From the NCBI GenBank assembly GCA_905200435.1, contig CAJKKJ010000029.1:1-8025 (forward strand): DNA of 8,025 bases, read 5' to 3'. The stretch is from an uncultured Bacillota bacterium (GTDB lineage: Bacteria; Bacillota_I; Bacilli_A; RF39; UBA660). Positions 1 to 5,424 of the stretch are shown here, piece after piece. The notes beneath the pieces were generated by a model that did no database searches, was not told where the DNA came from, and saw only the letters and a program-made list of their open reading frames with translations. The translations under genes and the position numbers were made by a program. The first letter of the stretch is position 1. The number at the start of each line of letters is the position of its first letter.

Positions 1-89
1 TCTTCAAGGACGGATTCATCTATTTCTAATAAATCATCTTTACCTAAATGTTTTAAAAATAAATCATAAATTTCTGTGACGGGTGTCAT
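1..89 (-). CDS. Phage protein of unknown function, N-terminal fragment (runs off the window)
   Basis: The reading frame starts at the ATG at 89 and is still open at base 1, giving about 29 residues that begin MTPVTEIYDLFLKHLGKDDL. A good ribosome-binding site (AGAGGTGA) lies just upstream and overlaps the stop region of the preceding gene, whose TAG is at 102-100. The short gap suggests translational coupling in the same operon. Position after the capsid gene is where tailed phages usually encode head-completion or neck proteins, but that is only an inference from order. The visible part is acidic and probably helical, and I see no diagnostic motif. The C-terminus and true length are outside the window. 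Confidence 0.7.
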   Translation of the reverse strand, partial: MTPVTEIYDLFLKHLGKDDLLEIDESVLE

Positions 90-99
90 TTAATCACCT

Positions 100-720
100 C
101 TAATCAATATCTAGCAATTGTTCTCTGCCTAGTAAATCACATAATATTTTTTCTTTTCTTCTTGATAACTCGAAATCATTTTCTTCTGATTTAGTCATCA
201 TTATTGCTTTACAGGCTAGATTTCTTAGGAATGATTCTTTTCTATTTTGAATTTTTCTTTCAAATCTATCATCTGGAAGATTTAATAATTCTTCAGCTTT
301 AGCAGTTAATTGACTTTCTTCACTATTATAAATAGAAGATATACCAACATAATCTACAACATTATCTATTGTATATTCATCTGATAGAACATCTGTTACA
401 ATTATCATGTAATCTTTAAAAAAAGATTTACATTTATTTGCAACTTCCCATAATTCTGCTAAAGATATTTCAGTATATTCATTTGGAAGTAAATCAAAAT
501 ATACTTCTTCATTCTTATTCATATAAACAACACTCATAAAAGACATATTACAAATTTGAACATATATTTCATCTTGATTCTTTTTTAATTCCATATTAAT
601 TTGTCTTTTAGTTTTTTTCTTTTCTATCTTTTCTTCTACCTTTTCCATAACGTCTTCAGTTACTTTGTTGGTAGTTTTCGCTTTAGTTGATTTAGTAGTA
701 GCCTTTTTTACTTTTTCCAT
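100..720 (-). CDS. Hypothetical phage protein with lysine-rich N-terminus, downstream of capsid gene
   Basis: A 206-residue protein that I cannot assign to a named family. Residues 1-48 are very rich in Lys, Thr and Glu (MEKVKKATTKSTKAKTTNK at the start) and probably disordered or a charged helix. Residues 50-130 look like a compact alpha/beta domain with hydrophobic strands (SFMSVVYM, DYMIIVTDV). Residues 145-206 are charged and helical. There is no signal peptide, membrane segment or obvious catalytic motif. The start is supported by a GGGAG ribosome-binding site 7-10 bases upstream. It follows the capsid gene after a hairpin terminator and precedes another small gene by 10 bases, so a role in head completion or the neck is plausible but unproven. 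A basic tail could contact DNA or acidic capsid surfaces; that is speculation. Confidence 0.8.
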   Translation of the reverse strand: MEKVKKATTKSTKAKTTNKVTEDVMEKVEEKIEKKKTKRQINMELKKNQDEIYVQICNMSFMSVVYMNKNEEVYFDLLPNEYTEISLAELWEVANKCKSFFKDYMIIVTDVLSDEYTIDNVVDYVGISSIYNSEESQLTAKAEELLNLPDDRFERKIQNRKESFLRNLACKAIMMTKSEENDFELSRRKEKILCDLLGREQLLDID

Positions 721-739
721 TTTGTTTATTCTCCCTTCT

Positions 740-773
740 AAATTAAATAAAGCACTACCAATAAAGTAGTGCT
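740..773 (-). terminator. Rho-independent-type terminator after the capsid gene
   Basis: Read on the minus strand, AGCACTAC and GTAGTGCT form a perfect 8-bp stem (773-751) around a 7-base loop. It is followed by a T-rich run interrupted by A (TTATTTAATTT, 750-740). It begins about 25 bases after the capsid stop codon at 800-798 and ends just before the ribosome-binding site of the 206-aa gene. Because the T tract is imperfect and the next gene has no clear promoter, it probably terminates only part of the transcripts and lets capsid mRNA outnumber the downstream message. It could instead stabilise the 3' end of the capsid transcript. Confidence 0.6.
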
Positions 774-797
774 ATGTTAATTATTAATTATTTTTGA

Positions 798-984
798 TTA
801 GTTTTGTATTTTTATTATAGCGTAAGTAGAAGCTACAGCTACACCTAAATGTACCATACGGTTCATTTCCATTTCGATTTGATAATCTTTTCTAGCTCCA
901 GTAGTATCTTCGTTCAGCTCCACATCACCTTCATATCCAAGTTTTACAATTGATTCACCACTTTTTATTCGTATAAATTCGCTA
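798..984 (-). CDS. Major capsid protein, C-terminal exon (exon 2)
   Basis: This short frame has no start codon or ribosome-binding site of its own but reads as a clean protein end: SEFIRIKSGESIVKLGYEGD, then VELNEDTTGARKDYQIEMEM, then NRMVHLGVAVASTYAIIKIQN and a TAA at 800-798. The pattern (a basic/hydrophobic strand, an acidic GYEGDVEL strand, a charged stretch, then a GVAV hydrophobic end) matches how HK97-fold capsid proteins of Firmicutes phages finish after their PAN-type segment. That segment is exactly where exon 1 stops, about 1.5 kb upstream. Joining exon 1 through base 2512 to base 984 keeps frame (..ANV-SEFIRIK..) and gives 343 residues. Joining at 981 (..ANV-EFIRIK..) also keeps frame. 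The exact splice base is uncertain by a few nucleotides. Confidence 0.8.
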
Positions 985-1113
985 CATTTACACCGTTCTC
1001 TTATGAACTGCTCATGCTTTCACATGAGAATAGACTATTTCTTCACCCTATATTTATAGGGGCAACCCACTTCCACTCGCTTGAGTGTACTTCCTCTCGG
1101 AATAGTCGTTGAA
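985..1113 (-). ncRNA. Group I intron ribozyme, 3' part (P7, P7.1, P7.2, P3', P8, P9)
   Basis: On the minus strand the R-like motif TTCAACGACTATT (1113-1101) and the S-like motif AGAAATAGTC (down to 1033) share the 7-bp complement GACTATT/AATAGTC, the P7 helix holding the guanosine site. Between them lie a TTCC-GAGA-GGAA hairpin and a CACTC-AAGC-GAGTG hairpin (centred on 1075-1086), placed like P7.1 and P7.2 of subgroup IA. Next come GGGTTG (1068-1063), which can pair with CAACTT at 2463-2458 as P3 with two wobbles, and a perfect CCCTAT-AAAT-ATAGGG hairpin (1061-1046) as P8. After P7, CTCATG/CATGAG (1028-1011) forms a P9-type hairpin. The arrangement strongly resembles the phage T4 td-type intron core. 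Confidence 0.85.
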
Positions 1114-1126
1114 GTTTCATCTCGTT

Positions 1127-2218
1127 TTATTTATTAATTATTTTTAACTCTTTATTTAAAATGGTTTCTATATTATCAAACTCCCAATACGGAATTCTTA
1201 TTAACTTCCAATCATGCTCTTTTGCATATTCATCCTTGATTTTATCGTGTATTTTCATTATATCATAACTATCATTTTCATAAATTTTATTATAATGAAA
1301 CTCTCCATCATATTCTATCCATATTTTTTCATTAGGTAAAATAAAATCTGGTCTTAATAGTCTTCTGTTACATCCAATTAAATCATTGAAATAACCTTTA
1401 TTATACTCGTACTCAATATGTTTTTTATCTAAATAATCGCTTATTCTTTTCTCTCCTTTTGACTTATTACATATCGTACATCTACTACCACGTTTAAACA
1501 TTCTATAAGTCATTTTAAAAATGTGATTTTCGGGACATTTAATAGTAAGCAAATCTTCTTGATTAAAATACTCTTTACTTAATAATTTATAACCGAAAGA
1601 TTCTATATAAGACTTGACTTCATTATAACTCTTACGGCTTCTTTGAGATGTTTTTATATTGTTACAAACTCTGCATCTTTTCCCAGATTTAAAATTTCCC
1701 CATGAAATAGAACATTCATGCCCCTCATTACAAATCATATCTAATTTTTCACCATAATTTACATACTCAGTTGATATTAATTTATAATCGAAATTATTCA
1801 AATATTCTTGTATCTCTTTTATTATTTTTTCATTTTTCTTTTCTTTACAAACAGGGCACTCATGATTGTTTTTTAAATTATTAAAATGTCGTTCAAACTC
1901 ATGACCTTTATTACATTTTATTTTTAAAGAAGTTTGATTGTTTTTGTATTCATCAGATAATAATTCAAATCCAAGTGATTGAATATAATTTTTTACATAA
2001 TCATAAGAATATCTAAATTTTTCAGATAATCCTTCATATTTACACTCTTTACATCTTCTTCCGTATTTAAAATTATCCCATGATATGTAACATTTGTGTC
2101 CATTAGGACATATCATTTCAAGTTTAATATTACTTTTTATGTACTCTTTAGATATTAATTTATAACCTTGAGATTCAACGTATTCTTTAACTTCCTTATA
2201 AGTTAATTTCTTTGGCAT
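1127..2218 (-). CDS. Intron-encoded homing endonuclease, zinc-repeat plus PD-(D/E)XK (Vsr/EDxHD-like) nuclease
   Basis: A 363-residue protein encoded inside the capsid intron. I chose the ATG at 2218 (MPKKLTYKEV) because GGGGAGGTGG lies directly upstream; an upstream in-frame ATG at 2248 has no such site. Residues 5-253 are four repeats of about 60 residues, each with a helix (YxxVKxYIxSxGYKLLSxEY), a strand ending in CxxGH or CPENH, and a closing CxxC (CKEC, CPVC, CRVC, CTIC). They look like tandem treble-clef or zinc-ribbon DNA-binding modules, with all Cys/His ligands kept. Residues 254-363 form a nuclease domain with GEKRI, RRLLRPDFILP, IEYDGEFHY and a later HDKIKDEYAKEHDWKLIRIPY. These match the Vsr-like/EDxHD homing nucleases known from phage introns, such as I-Bth0305I. 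Its expected role is to cut intronless capsid alleles and drive intron copying. The gene is unbroken, so the element is probably active. Confidence 0.88.
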   Translation of the reverse strand: MPKKLTYKEVKEYVESQGYKLISKEYIKSNIKLEMICPNGHKCYISWDNFKYGRRCKECKYEGLSEKFRYSYDYVKNYIQSLGFELLSDEYKNNQTSLKIKCNKGHEFERHFNNLKNNHECPVCKEKKNEKIIKEIQEYLNNFDYKLISTEYVNYGEKLDMICNEGHECSISWGNFKSGKRCRVCNNIKTSQRSRKSYNEVKSYIESFGYKLLSKEYFNQEDLLTIKCPENHIFKMTYRMFKRGSRCTICNKSKGEKRISDYLDKKHIEYEYNKGYFNDLIGCNRRLLRPDFILPNEKIWIEYDGEFHYNKIYENDSYDIMKIHDKIKDEYAKEHDWKLIRIPYWEFDNIETILNKELKIINK

Positions 2219-2220
2219 AT

Positions 2221-2232
2221 TACCACCTCCCC
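2221..2232 (-). promoter_or_regulatory. Ribosome-binding site of the intron endonuclease
   Basis: GGGGAGGTGGTA on the minus strand sits immediately before the ATG at 2218. It decides this start over the in-frame ATG ten codons upstream, which would place the ribosome-binding site inside the coding sequence. Confidence 0.75.
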
Positions 2233-2280
2233 TTTTTATTCTTTCCATTTTATAATCTTTTTAAACCTTTTAAATAAAAA

Positions 2281-2511
2281 TAATTAATATTAAAACAGGG
2301 ACGCTTACCTGCATGAACAGGGATTGTAATGAATTTAATCATCTAGTGTTTAGGATTTAACCATGCACCATCTCTACGTTTTTTCTACTTTCGTACCGTT
2401 ACGTTTTAGTTTTCACTATCCGCTTTGGTGTAGAGCTTTACCCATTACCTGCAATTCAAGTTGTGTCCTATACCGATTGCTCGATATACGGGCTGTTGTA
2501 GTATTTATTCT
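2281..2511 (-). ncRNA. Group I intron ribozyme, 5' part (P1 region, P2, P3, P4-P6 region)
   Basis: From the 5' splice region on the minus strand, TATATCG and CGGTATA can form a P2-like hairpin (about 2488-2469). They are followed by CAACTT (2463-2458), which pairs with the downstream P3 strand. Next, AATTGCAGGTAATGGG (about 2456-2441) looks like the P element. ACAATCCCTGTTCATGC (about 2327-2311) looks like the Q element: its CCTG can pair with the CAGG of P to make P4, and it resembles the ACAATCCCGTGCTAAATTG of T4 td. A second CAGG/CCTG pair just after it could be P6. An AT-rich spacer then leads to the endonuclease gene, which therefore sits between the P4-P6 and P7 parts of the ribozyme. 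Helix assignments are by eye. Confidence 0.75.
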
Positions 2512-3356
2512 ACGTTAGCCGGTATTATTATTAAGTATTTATCTTCTATGTCGAATTTACCAACTTCTTTATCATAGTAGTTTGGTAATGGAACTAATGG
2601 AGTACCTTCAAATACTCTAGTATAACCATAATTTCTTCTATCATCTTTTTCTGCGTCAGATAAGAAAGTAGCATCAGTTTTTACATGAGCTAATGCTGAT
2701 TTAGTACCTAATATTTGTACTTCTGCACCTGTATGGTCAGAAACTTTAGCTATCATATCTCTTAATGTTTCTGCTAAAGCACTATCATTAGAAGCTTTGC
2801 ATAAATTTGGATTTCCAGAAGCATCATAAGCTCCGTATAAAGTTTTAGTTACTAAAGTACATATTTTTTTATCAAAAGATTTAGAAACTCTTTCTACGAA
2901 TAATGTCCAATCTATAGCACCTTTTAAGAAATCGAACATTTCTGCATAGATTTTGATACCTAGTCTAAAACCTTTAGTATCAACTTTTCTATCAAAAATT
3001 CTTTGTCTATGAACAGTTTTGACACCAGTAGCCATTAAACTAACTTTAAATAATTCATCATTTTGTACTAAATATTCTTTTTTATCACCTAAATCAAATG
3101 TTTCAACATCAACTAAATCTCCATAAGATTCCATAGTTATTTCATTATGTGTTACTGTTATTAATTCTTCTAATAATTCAAATACAATAGTACCATTTCT
3201 ATCTAACCATCTTTTATATTTAGATTTCTTTTCTGGTAATGGTTCTACTTTTTCAAATATCATATTTCTGATTATATCAGATGCTTCCTTTTTAGAATAA
3301 TTACATACTCCATTATGTAAATCTACTATCATTTGTCTAACATCGTTATCTATCAT
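2512..3356 (-). CDS. Major capsid protein (HK97-fold type), N-terminal exon (exon 1)
   Basis: Exon 1 encodes residues 1-282 of the capsid protein, starting at the ATG at 3356 behind AGGAGGTTATAAATA. Unspliced reading adds one codon and stops (TAA at 2507-2505), giving a 283-aa product that ends abruptly at IIIPANVE. The position after a protease-scaffold gene and a decoration-type gene, the absence of a signal peptide or catalytic motifs, a charged helical N-terminal arm (residues 1-45) and a mixed alpha/beta body with a late strand KYLIIIPANV are all typical of HK97-fold major capsid proteins of Firmicutes siphophages and myophages. The missing C-terminal strands lie in exon 2 beyond the group I intron, and the spliced length of 343 aa suits the family. 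It would assemble the icosahedral shell on the scaffold. A simple truncation is unlikely because the continuation is present in frame after the intron. Confidence 0.85.
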
Positions 3357-3390
3357 TATTTATAACCTCCTAATTTTATTAATTGTTTTT
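3357..3390 (-). repeat. Leader repeat copy before the capsid gene
   Basis: The minus strand reads AATTAATAAAATTAGGAGG then TTATAAATA before the capsid ATG. It is almost identical to the leader before the decoration gene, where one base is inserted or deleted and one C/T differs. It is related to the leader before the subtilase gene. The element contains the ribosome-binding site plus an A/T-rich stretch upstream that may aid ribosome loading. Confidence 0.65.
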
Positions 3391-3397
3391 CTTGATT

Positions 3398-3907
3398 TTA
3401 ATAGAATAATATTTTAACCATATCTCTACCTTGTACTGTAAGTACCTCTACAACTTCACCAACTATTCTTTTAGCTCCTGTTTCACCAACACCTGGAGCA
3501 GTGTATTTTTTAAGATTATGTGAACTAGCTTTAACAGTTAATTGGTCTCCTACGGCAACAGTTTCGTCTATAAGTGTTTTTTCTATAGTGACAACCATTC
3601 CTTTATGTAAGAAATAACCTCTCACAGGGTTTCCTGCTTCTGTATCTGGATAATCTCCATGATTCCACATATCTCTTTTTTCATATCTATGACCGTCAGA
3701 TGCCACCATAGCTAATATTTTATTAGCGTCATCTTCTAAATCAGTTACTTTGTAACATTCACCTTCTGCTCCTATATCAGATACTTTAGCTAAAGTATTA
3801 TCAGCAAGTCCTTTTACTAATACTACTTCTCCATTTTTTAATACTTCATCTTCGCATATTATTGATTTGGCAAAATTATCATCTACATAATTTAATATTT
3901 GTATCAT
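3398..3907 (-). CDS. Probable head decoration / capsid-stabilising structural protein
   Basis: A 169-residue protein between the protease-scaffold and the major capsid gene, the usual place for a capsid decoration or stabilisation protein in siphophages and myophages. The sequence is rich in short beta strands (EVVLVKGLADNTLAKV, MVVTIEKTLIDETVAVGDQLTV, RIVGEVVEVLTVQGRDMVKILFY). It contains a GDxLTV turn and a closing VxGRDMVKI strand seen in small beta-barrel structural proteins of phages. There is no signal peptide or enzyme motif. The start at 3907 follows AGGAGGTATAAATA and the end lies 41 bases before the capsid ATG. The function comes from position and fold impression; a hypothetical structural protein is the safe fallback. 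Confidence 0.7.
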   Translation of the reverse strand: MIQILNYVDDNFAKSIICEDEVLKNGEVVLVKGLADNTLAKVSDIGAEGECYKVTDLEDDANKILAMVASDGHRYEKRDMWNHGDYPDTEAGNPVRGYFLHKGMVVTIEKTLIDETVAVGDQLTVKASSHNLKKYTAPGVGETGAKRIVGEVVEVLTVQGRDMVKILFY

Positions 3908-3940
3908 TATTTATACCTCCTAATTTTGTTAATTATTTTT
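3908..3940 (-). repeat. Leader repeat copy before the decoration gene
   Basis: The minus strand reads AATAATTAACAAAATTAGG then AGGTATAAATA before the ATG. It starts within the stop codon of the protease-scaffold gene and closely matches the leader before the capsid gene. Even the first codons (ATG ATA) are shared. Confidence 0.65.
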
Positions 3941-4550
3941 TGTTTTTCCATTTTTCCAATCTACCACCGTAAGGTGCATTAGAATCCGTAAATTCTTCAT
4001 TTGGATTTATTATACCTACTGAATTAGCTTTTCCATGTTTAGTTTTACTAAATGATTGAGCTTCTTTAACTTGTTTAGCCCACATTATAGCTAATTTTCC
4101 TTCATATTCTTCTTTAGATATTTCATGTTTTAATACTGTGTCTTGAAGTGTTTTAGCATCTTCTGTATCTAAAGAATATTTTTCAGTTATAGAATCAATT
4201 TCTAATTTAAATTGTTTAGCATCGCTATCAGCTTTAAATTGTTTTAATTCTTCATAATCACTCATGTTTTCTAATTGAGTTTTTAATTCTTCATATTCAA
4301 CTTTTAATTGGTCAAAAGCAGTTTTTAATTGTGTATATTTTTCATCTTCTGTGTTATCTTCAACAGAATGATTTTCCTTATCTTTATCTTCCTCTTCTGA
4401 ACAATCTTCTTTCTTTTCTTCAGAATTATCTTGAGAACATTCTTCTTTTTGTTCTTCTTCATCTGGAGTGAAATCTTCTTGTTGAGTTTCCTCTTGATTT
4501 TCAAATTCTTCAGTTTCTTGAACTTCTTGATTTTCAAACTCTTTGTCCAT
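3933..4550 (-). CDS. Nested scaffolding protein from an internal start in the protease-scaffold gene
   Basis: An in-frame ATG at 4550 (Met219 of the fusion, MDKEFENQEV) is preceded by GGGAGGTGAAACA, one of the best ribosome-binding sites in the window. Translation here would give a 205-aa protein that lacks the whole protease-like domain but keeps the acidic region, the coiled coil and the capsid-binding C-terminus. The same arrangement is known from lambda C/Nu3 and the herpesvirus UL26/UL26.5 pair, where the shorter product is the abundant scaffold. The boundary falls precisely at the domain junction, which argues against chance, although a purine-rich Lys-Glu coding stretch can mimic a Shine-Dalgarno sequence. 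Confidence 0.65.
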   Translation of the reverse strand: MDKEFENQEVQETEEFENQEETQQEDFTPDEEEQKEECSQDNSEEKKEDCSEEEDKDKENHSVEDNTEDEKYTQLKTAFDQLKVEYEELKTQLENMSDYEELKQFKADSDAKQFKLEIDSITEKYSLDTEDAKTLQDTVLKHEISKEEYEGKLAIMWAKQVKEAQSFSKTKHGKANSVGIINPNEEFTDSNAPYGGRLEKWKNKK

Positions 4551-5204
4551 TGTTTCACCTCCCTTTTCTAAAGAATAAATTTTCTTCATTTCTTCTAATT
4601 CAGTTTTAACATCTCCACAAGTGAACAGAGATAAGTTAGCTCCTGCCATAGCAGGTTTAACACCTACACCAAGCATTGTTATACCTAAAAAAGTAAAATC
4701 AGTTATTTCAAAGAATCCATCTTCTCTAAAGCTGAAATCGTCAACATCTATTTCCATAGATACCTCTAATGCACCATCGTTAGAATCTAATATATCAAGT
4801 AATTGTTGGGAATACTCCCTCCATATTAATGCTGTGCAAGATAAATATTTCTTACCGTTTTTTTCTACTTGTGTAATTATAGTATCCTCTGGAACGAATC
4901 CATAAGCTTTTTCAAGGTATATTAATTGATAATCATAACCATCTGGAGTATCAGTAGCCTCCATTTTAGTATCATGTCCACCTAAAACCCATTCGTCATC
5001 TTCATTTTTATAAACATGAGCTAATAAGGGTATCCCTCTAATACTTTTTTCAGCACATTTCATTTGTGTTTCTGAATCAAACCAAGAACCATTTAAATTA
5101 TCTTGGTCGTGACACACAAGTATCCTACAAGGAACAAATCTACTATCACTTGAAGATTTAAAAACTTCCATTTCACTATATAATTTTAAATGTTTATTTC
5201 CCAA
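3933..5204 (-). CDS. Prohead protease-like domain fused to scaffolding protein
   Basis: A 423-residue fusion. Residues 1-195 resemble the N-terminal protease-like domain of Firmicutes phage head proteins: VPCRILVCHDQDNLNG, AEKSIRGIPLLAHV, WVLGGHDTKM (His77 a candidate base), ALEVSMEIDVDDF (Ser149 a candidate nucleophile) and the strand FLGITMLGVGVKPAMAGANL. Residues 219-290 are an extremely Glu/Gln/Lys-rich linker, residues 290-370 are predicted coiled coil (YEELKTQLENMSDYEELKQF), and the C-terminus ends APYGGRLEKWKNKK, a basic, Gly-containing tail like the capsid-binding end of scaffolds. It should chaperone capsid assembly inside the procapsid and then be cleaved away. The start is a TTG at 5204 with AAGGGGGTG upstream; the nearest in-frame ATG (codon 12) has no such site. 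An internal start at 4550 probably makes the free scaffold. Catalytic residues are assigned by pattern only. Confidence 0.78.
   Translation of the reverse strand: MGNKHLKLYSEMEVFKSSSDSRFVPCRILVCHDQDNLNGSWFDSETQMKCAEKSIRGIPLLAHVYKNEDDEWVLGGHDTKMEATDTPDGYDYQLIYLEKAYGFVPEDTIITQVEKNGKKYLSCTALIWREYSQQLLDILDSNDGALEVSMEIDVDDFSFREDGFFEITDFTFLGITMLGVGVKPAMAGANLSLFTCGDVKTELEEMKKIYSLEKGGETMDKEFENQEVQETEEFENQEETQQEDFTPDEEEQKEECSQDNSEEKKEDCSEEEDKDKENHSVEDNTEDEKYTQLKTAFDQLKVEYEELKTQLENMSDYEELKQFKADSDAKQFKLEIDSITEKYSLDTEDAKTLQDTVLKHEISKEEYEGKLAIMWAKQVKEAQSFSKTKHGKANSVGIINPNEEFTDSNAPYGGRLEKWKNKK
4551..4567 (-). promoter_or_regulatory. Internal ribosome-binding site for free scaffold
   Basis: AAAAGGGAGGTGAAACA on the minus strand lies inside the protease-scaffold coding region, spaced properly to the in-frame ATG at 4550. 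It is as strong as the sites of the separate genes around it. Confidence 0.65.
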
Positions 5205-5213
5205 TTCTAATTC

Positions 5214-5228
5214 ACACCCCCTTTCTTC
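5214..5228 (-). promoter_or_regulatory. Ribosome-binding site for the TTG start of the protease-scaffold
   Basis: GAAGAAAGGGGGTGT on the minus strand overlaps the end of the preceding small gene and lies about ten bases before the TTG at 5204. No ATG or in-frame GTG lies at a suitable distance (the GTG inside the site leads straight to a TAG), so TTG is the likely initiator. Confidence 0.55.
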
Positions 5229-5414
5229 TTAGAAAAATAATTTATTAGAAAACATGAATTTTCTTTTATCTTCATTACTGAATTTAACTTTAGTACTATT
5301 AAGAAAAATATAAACAGTTTTATTATCTATAATACCTTCAGATAAAAACACTAATCCTTGATTTAAAAGTTCATGTTTATCTTCTTCATTAAATGCATAT
5401 ATGAATTTATTCAT
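5229..5414 (-). CDS. Small phage protein (61 aa), paralogue of the 58-aa protein upstream of the subtilase
   Basis: A 61-residue basic protein, MNKFIYAFNEEDKHELLNQG then LVFLSEGIIDNKTVYIFLNS. I do not recognise a named family. It aligns along most of its length with the 58-aa protein at 6521-6345: both have an opening aromatic strand (IYAF / LYICY), a Lys-rich helix ending LLNQGL / LINEGL, a Gly, and then KTVYIF / KTFWVF. Its ribosome-binding site (GTAGGTGATAT) overlaps the TAG stop of the subtilase gene, so the two are translationally coupled. It contains no Cys and no signal peptide. Function is unknown; its tight link to the protease invites the idea of a protease partner, but similar tiny proteins may be scattered in phage genomes for other reasons. 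Confidence 0.75.
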   Translation of the reverse strand: MNKFIYAFNEEDKHELLNQGLVFLSEGIIDNKTVYIFLNSTKVKFSNEDKRKFMFSNKLFF

Positions 5415-5424
5415 AATATATCAC

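Larger units (their letters stand above)
985..2511 (-). mobile_element. Mobile group I intron with homing endonuclease, inserted in the major capsid gene
   Basis: About 1.53 kb separates the two capsid exons. It contains stops in the capsid frame, the conserved pairings of a group I ribozyme at both ends and an intact endonuclease gene in the middle, which is the standard layout of a mobile group I intron in a phage gene. The splice ends are inferred: exon 1 ends in T (base 2512) and the intron ends in G (base 985, or 982 as an alternative), as group I introns require, and the capsid frame is restored. I could not find a convincing P1 pairing with a U-G pair at the 5' splice site, so the boundaries may move by several bases. 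The insertion falls in a conserved capsid segment, typical of endonuclease-targeted sites. An intein is excluded because the insert contains stops and RNA core motifs. Confidence 0.85.

Noticed and set aside
2219..2248. Upstream ATG at 2248 as start of the endonuclease
   Set aside because: It lacks a ribosome-binding site, and the strong GGGGAGGTGG would be coding (the RGGGN stretch); the repeat domain begins only after 2218.
985..2511. Intein or free-standing endonuclease gene
   Set aside because: The insert has stops in the capsid frame and clear group I RNA helices on both sides of the nuclease gene, so it is an RNA-level intron.
2505..3356. Capsid gene as a complete 283-aa protein or as a truncated pseudogene
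   Set aside because: The conserved C-terminal part is found in frame downstream, separated by ribozyme motifs, so splicing explains the early stop better than decay.
4325..4558. Minus-strand 77-aa Lys-rich open frame
   Set aside because: It is a frame-shifted reading of the Glu-rich purine run in the scaffold gene and has only biased composition.
4621..4905. Plus-strand 94-aa open frame
   Set aside because: It lies antisense to the protease-like domain, with no good ribosome-binding site and no plausible protein features.
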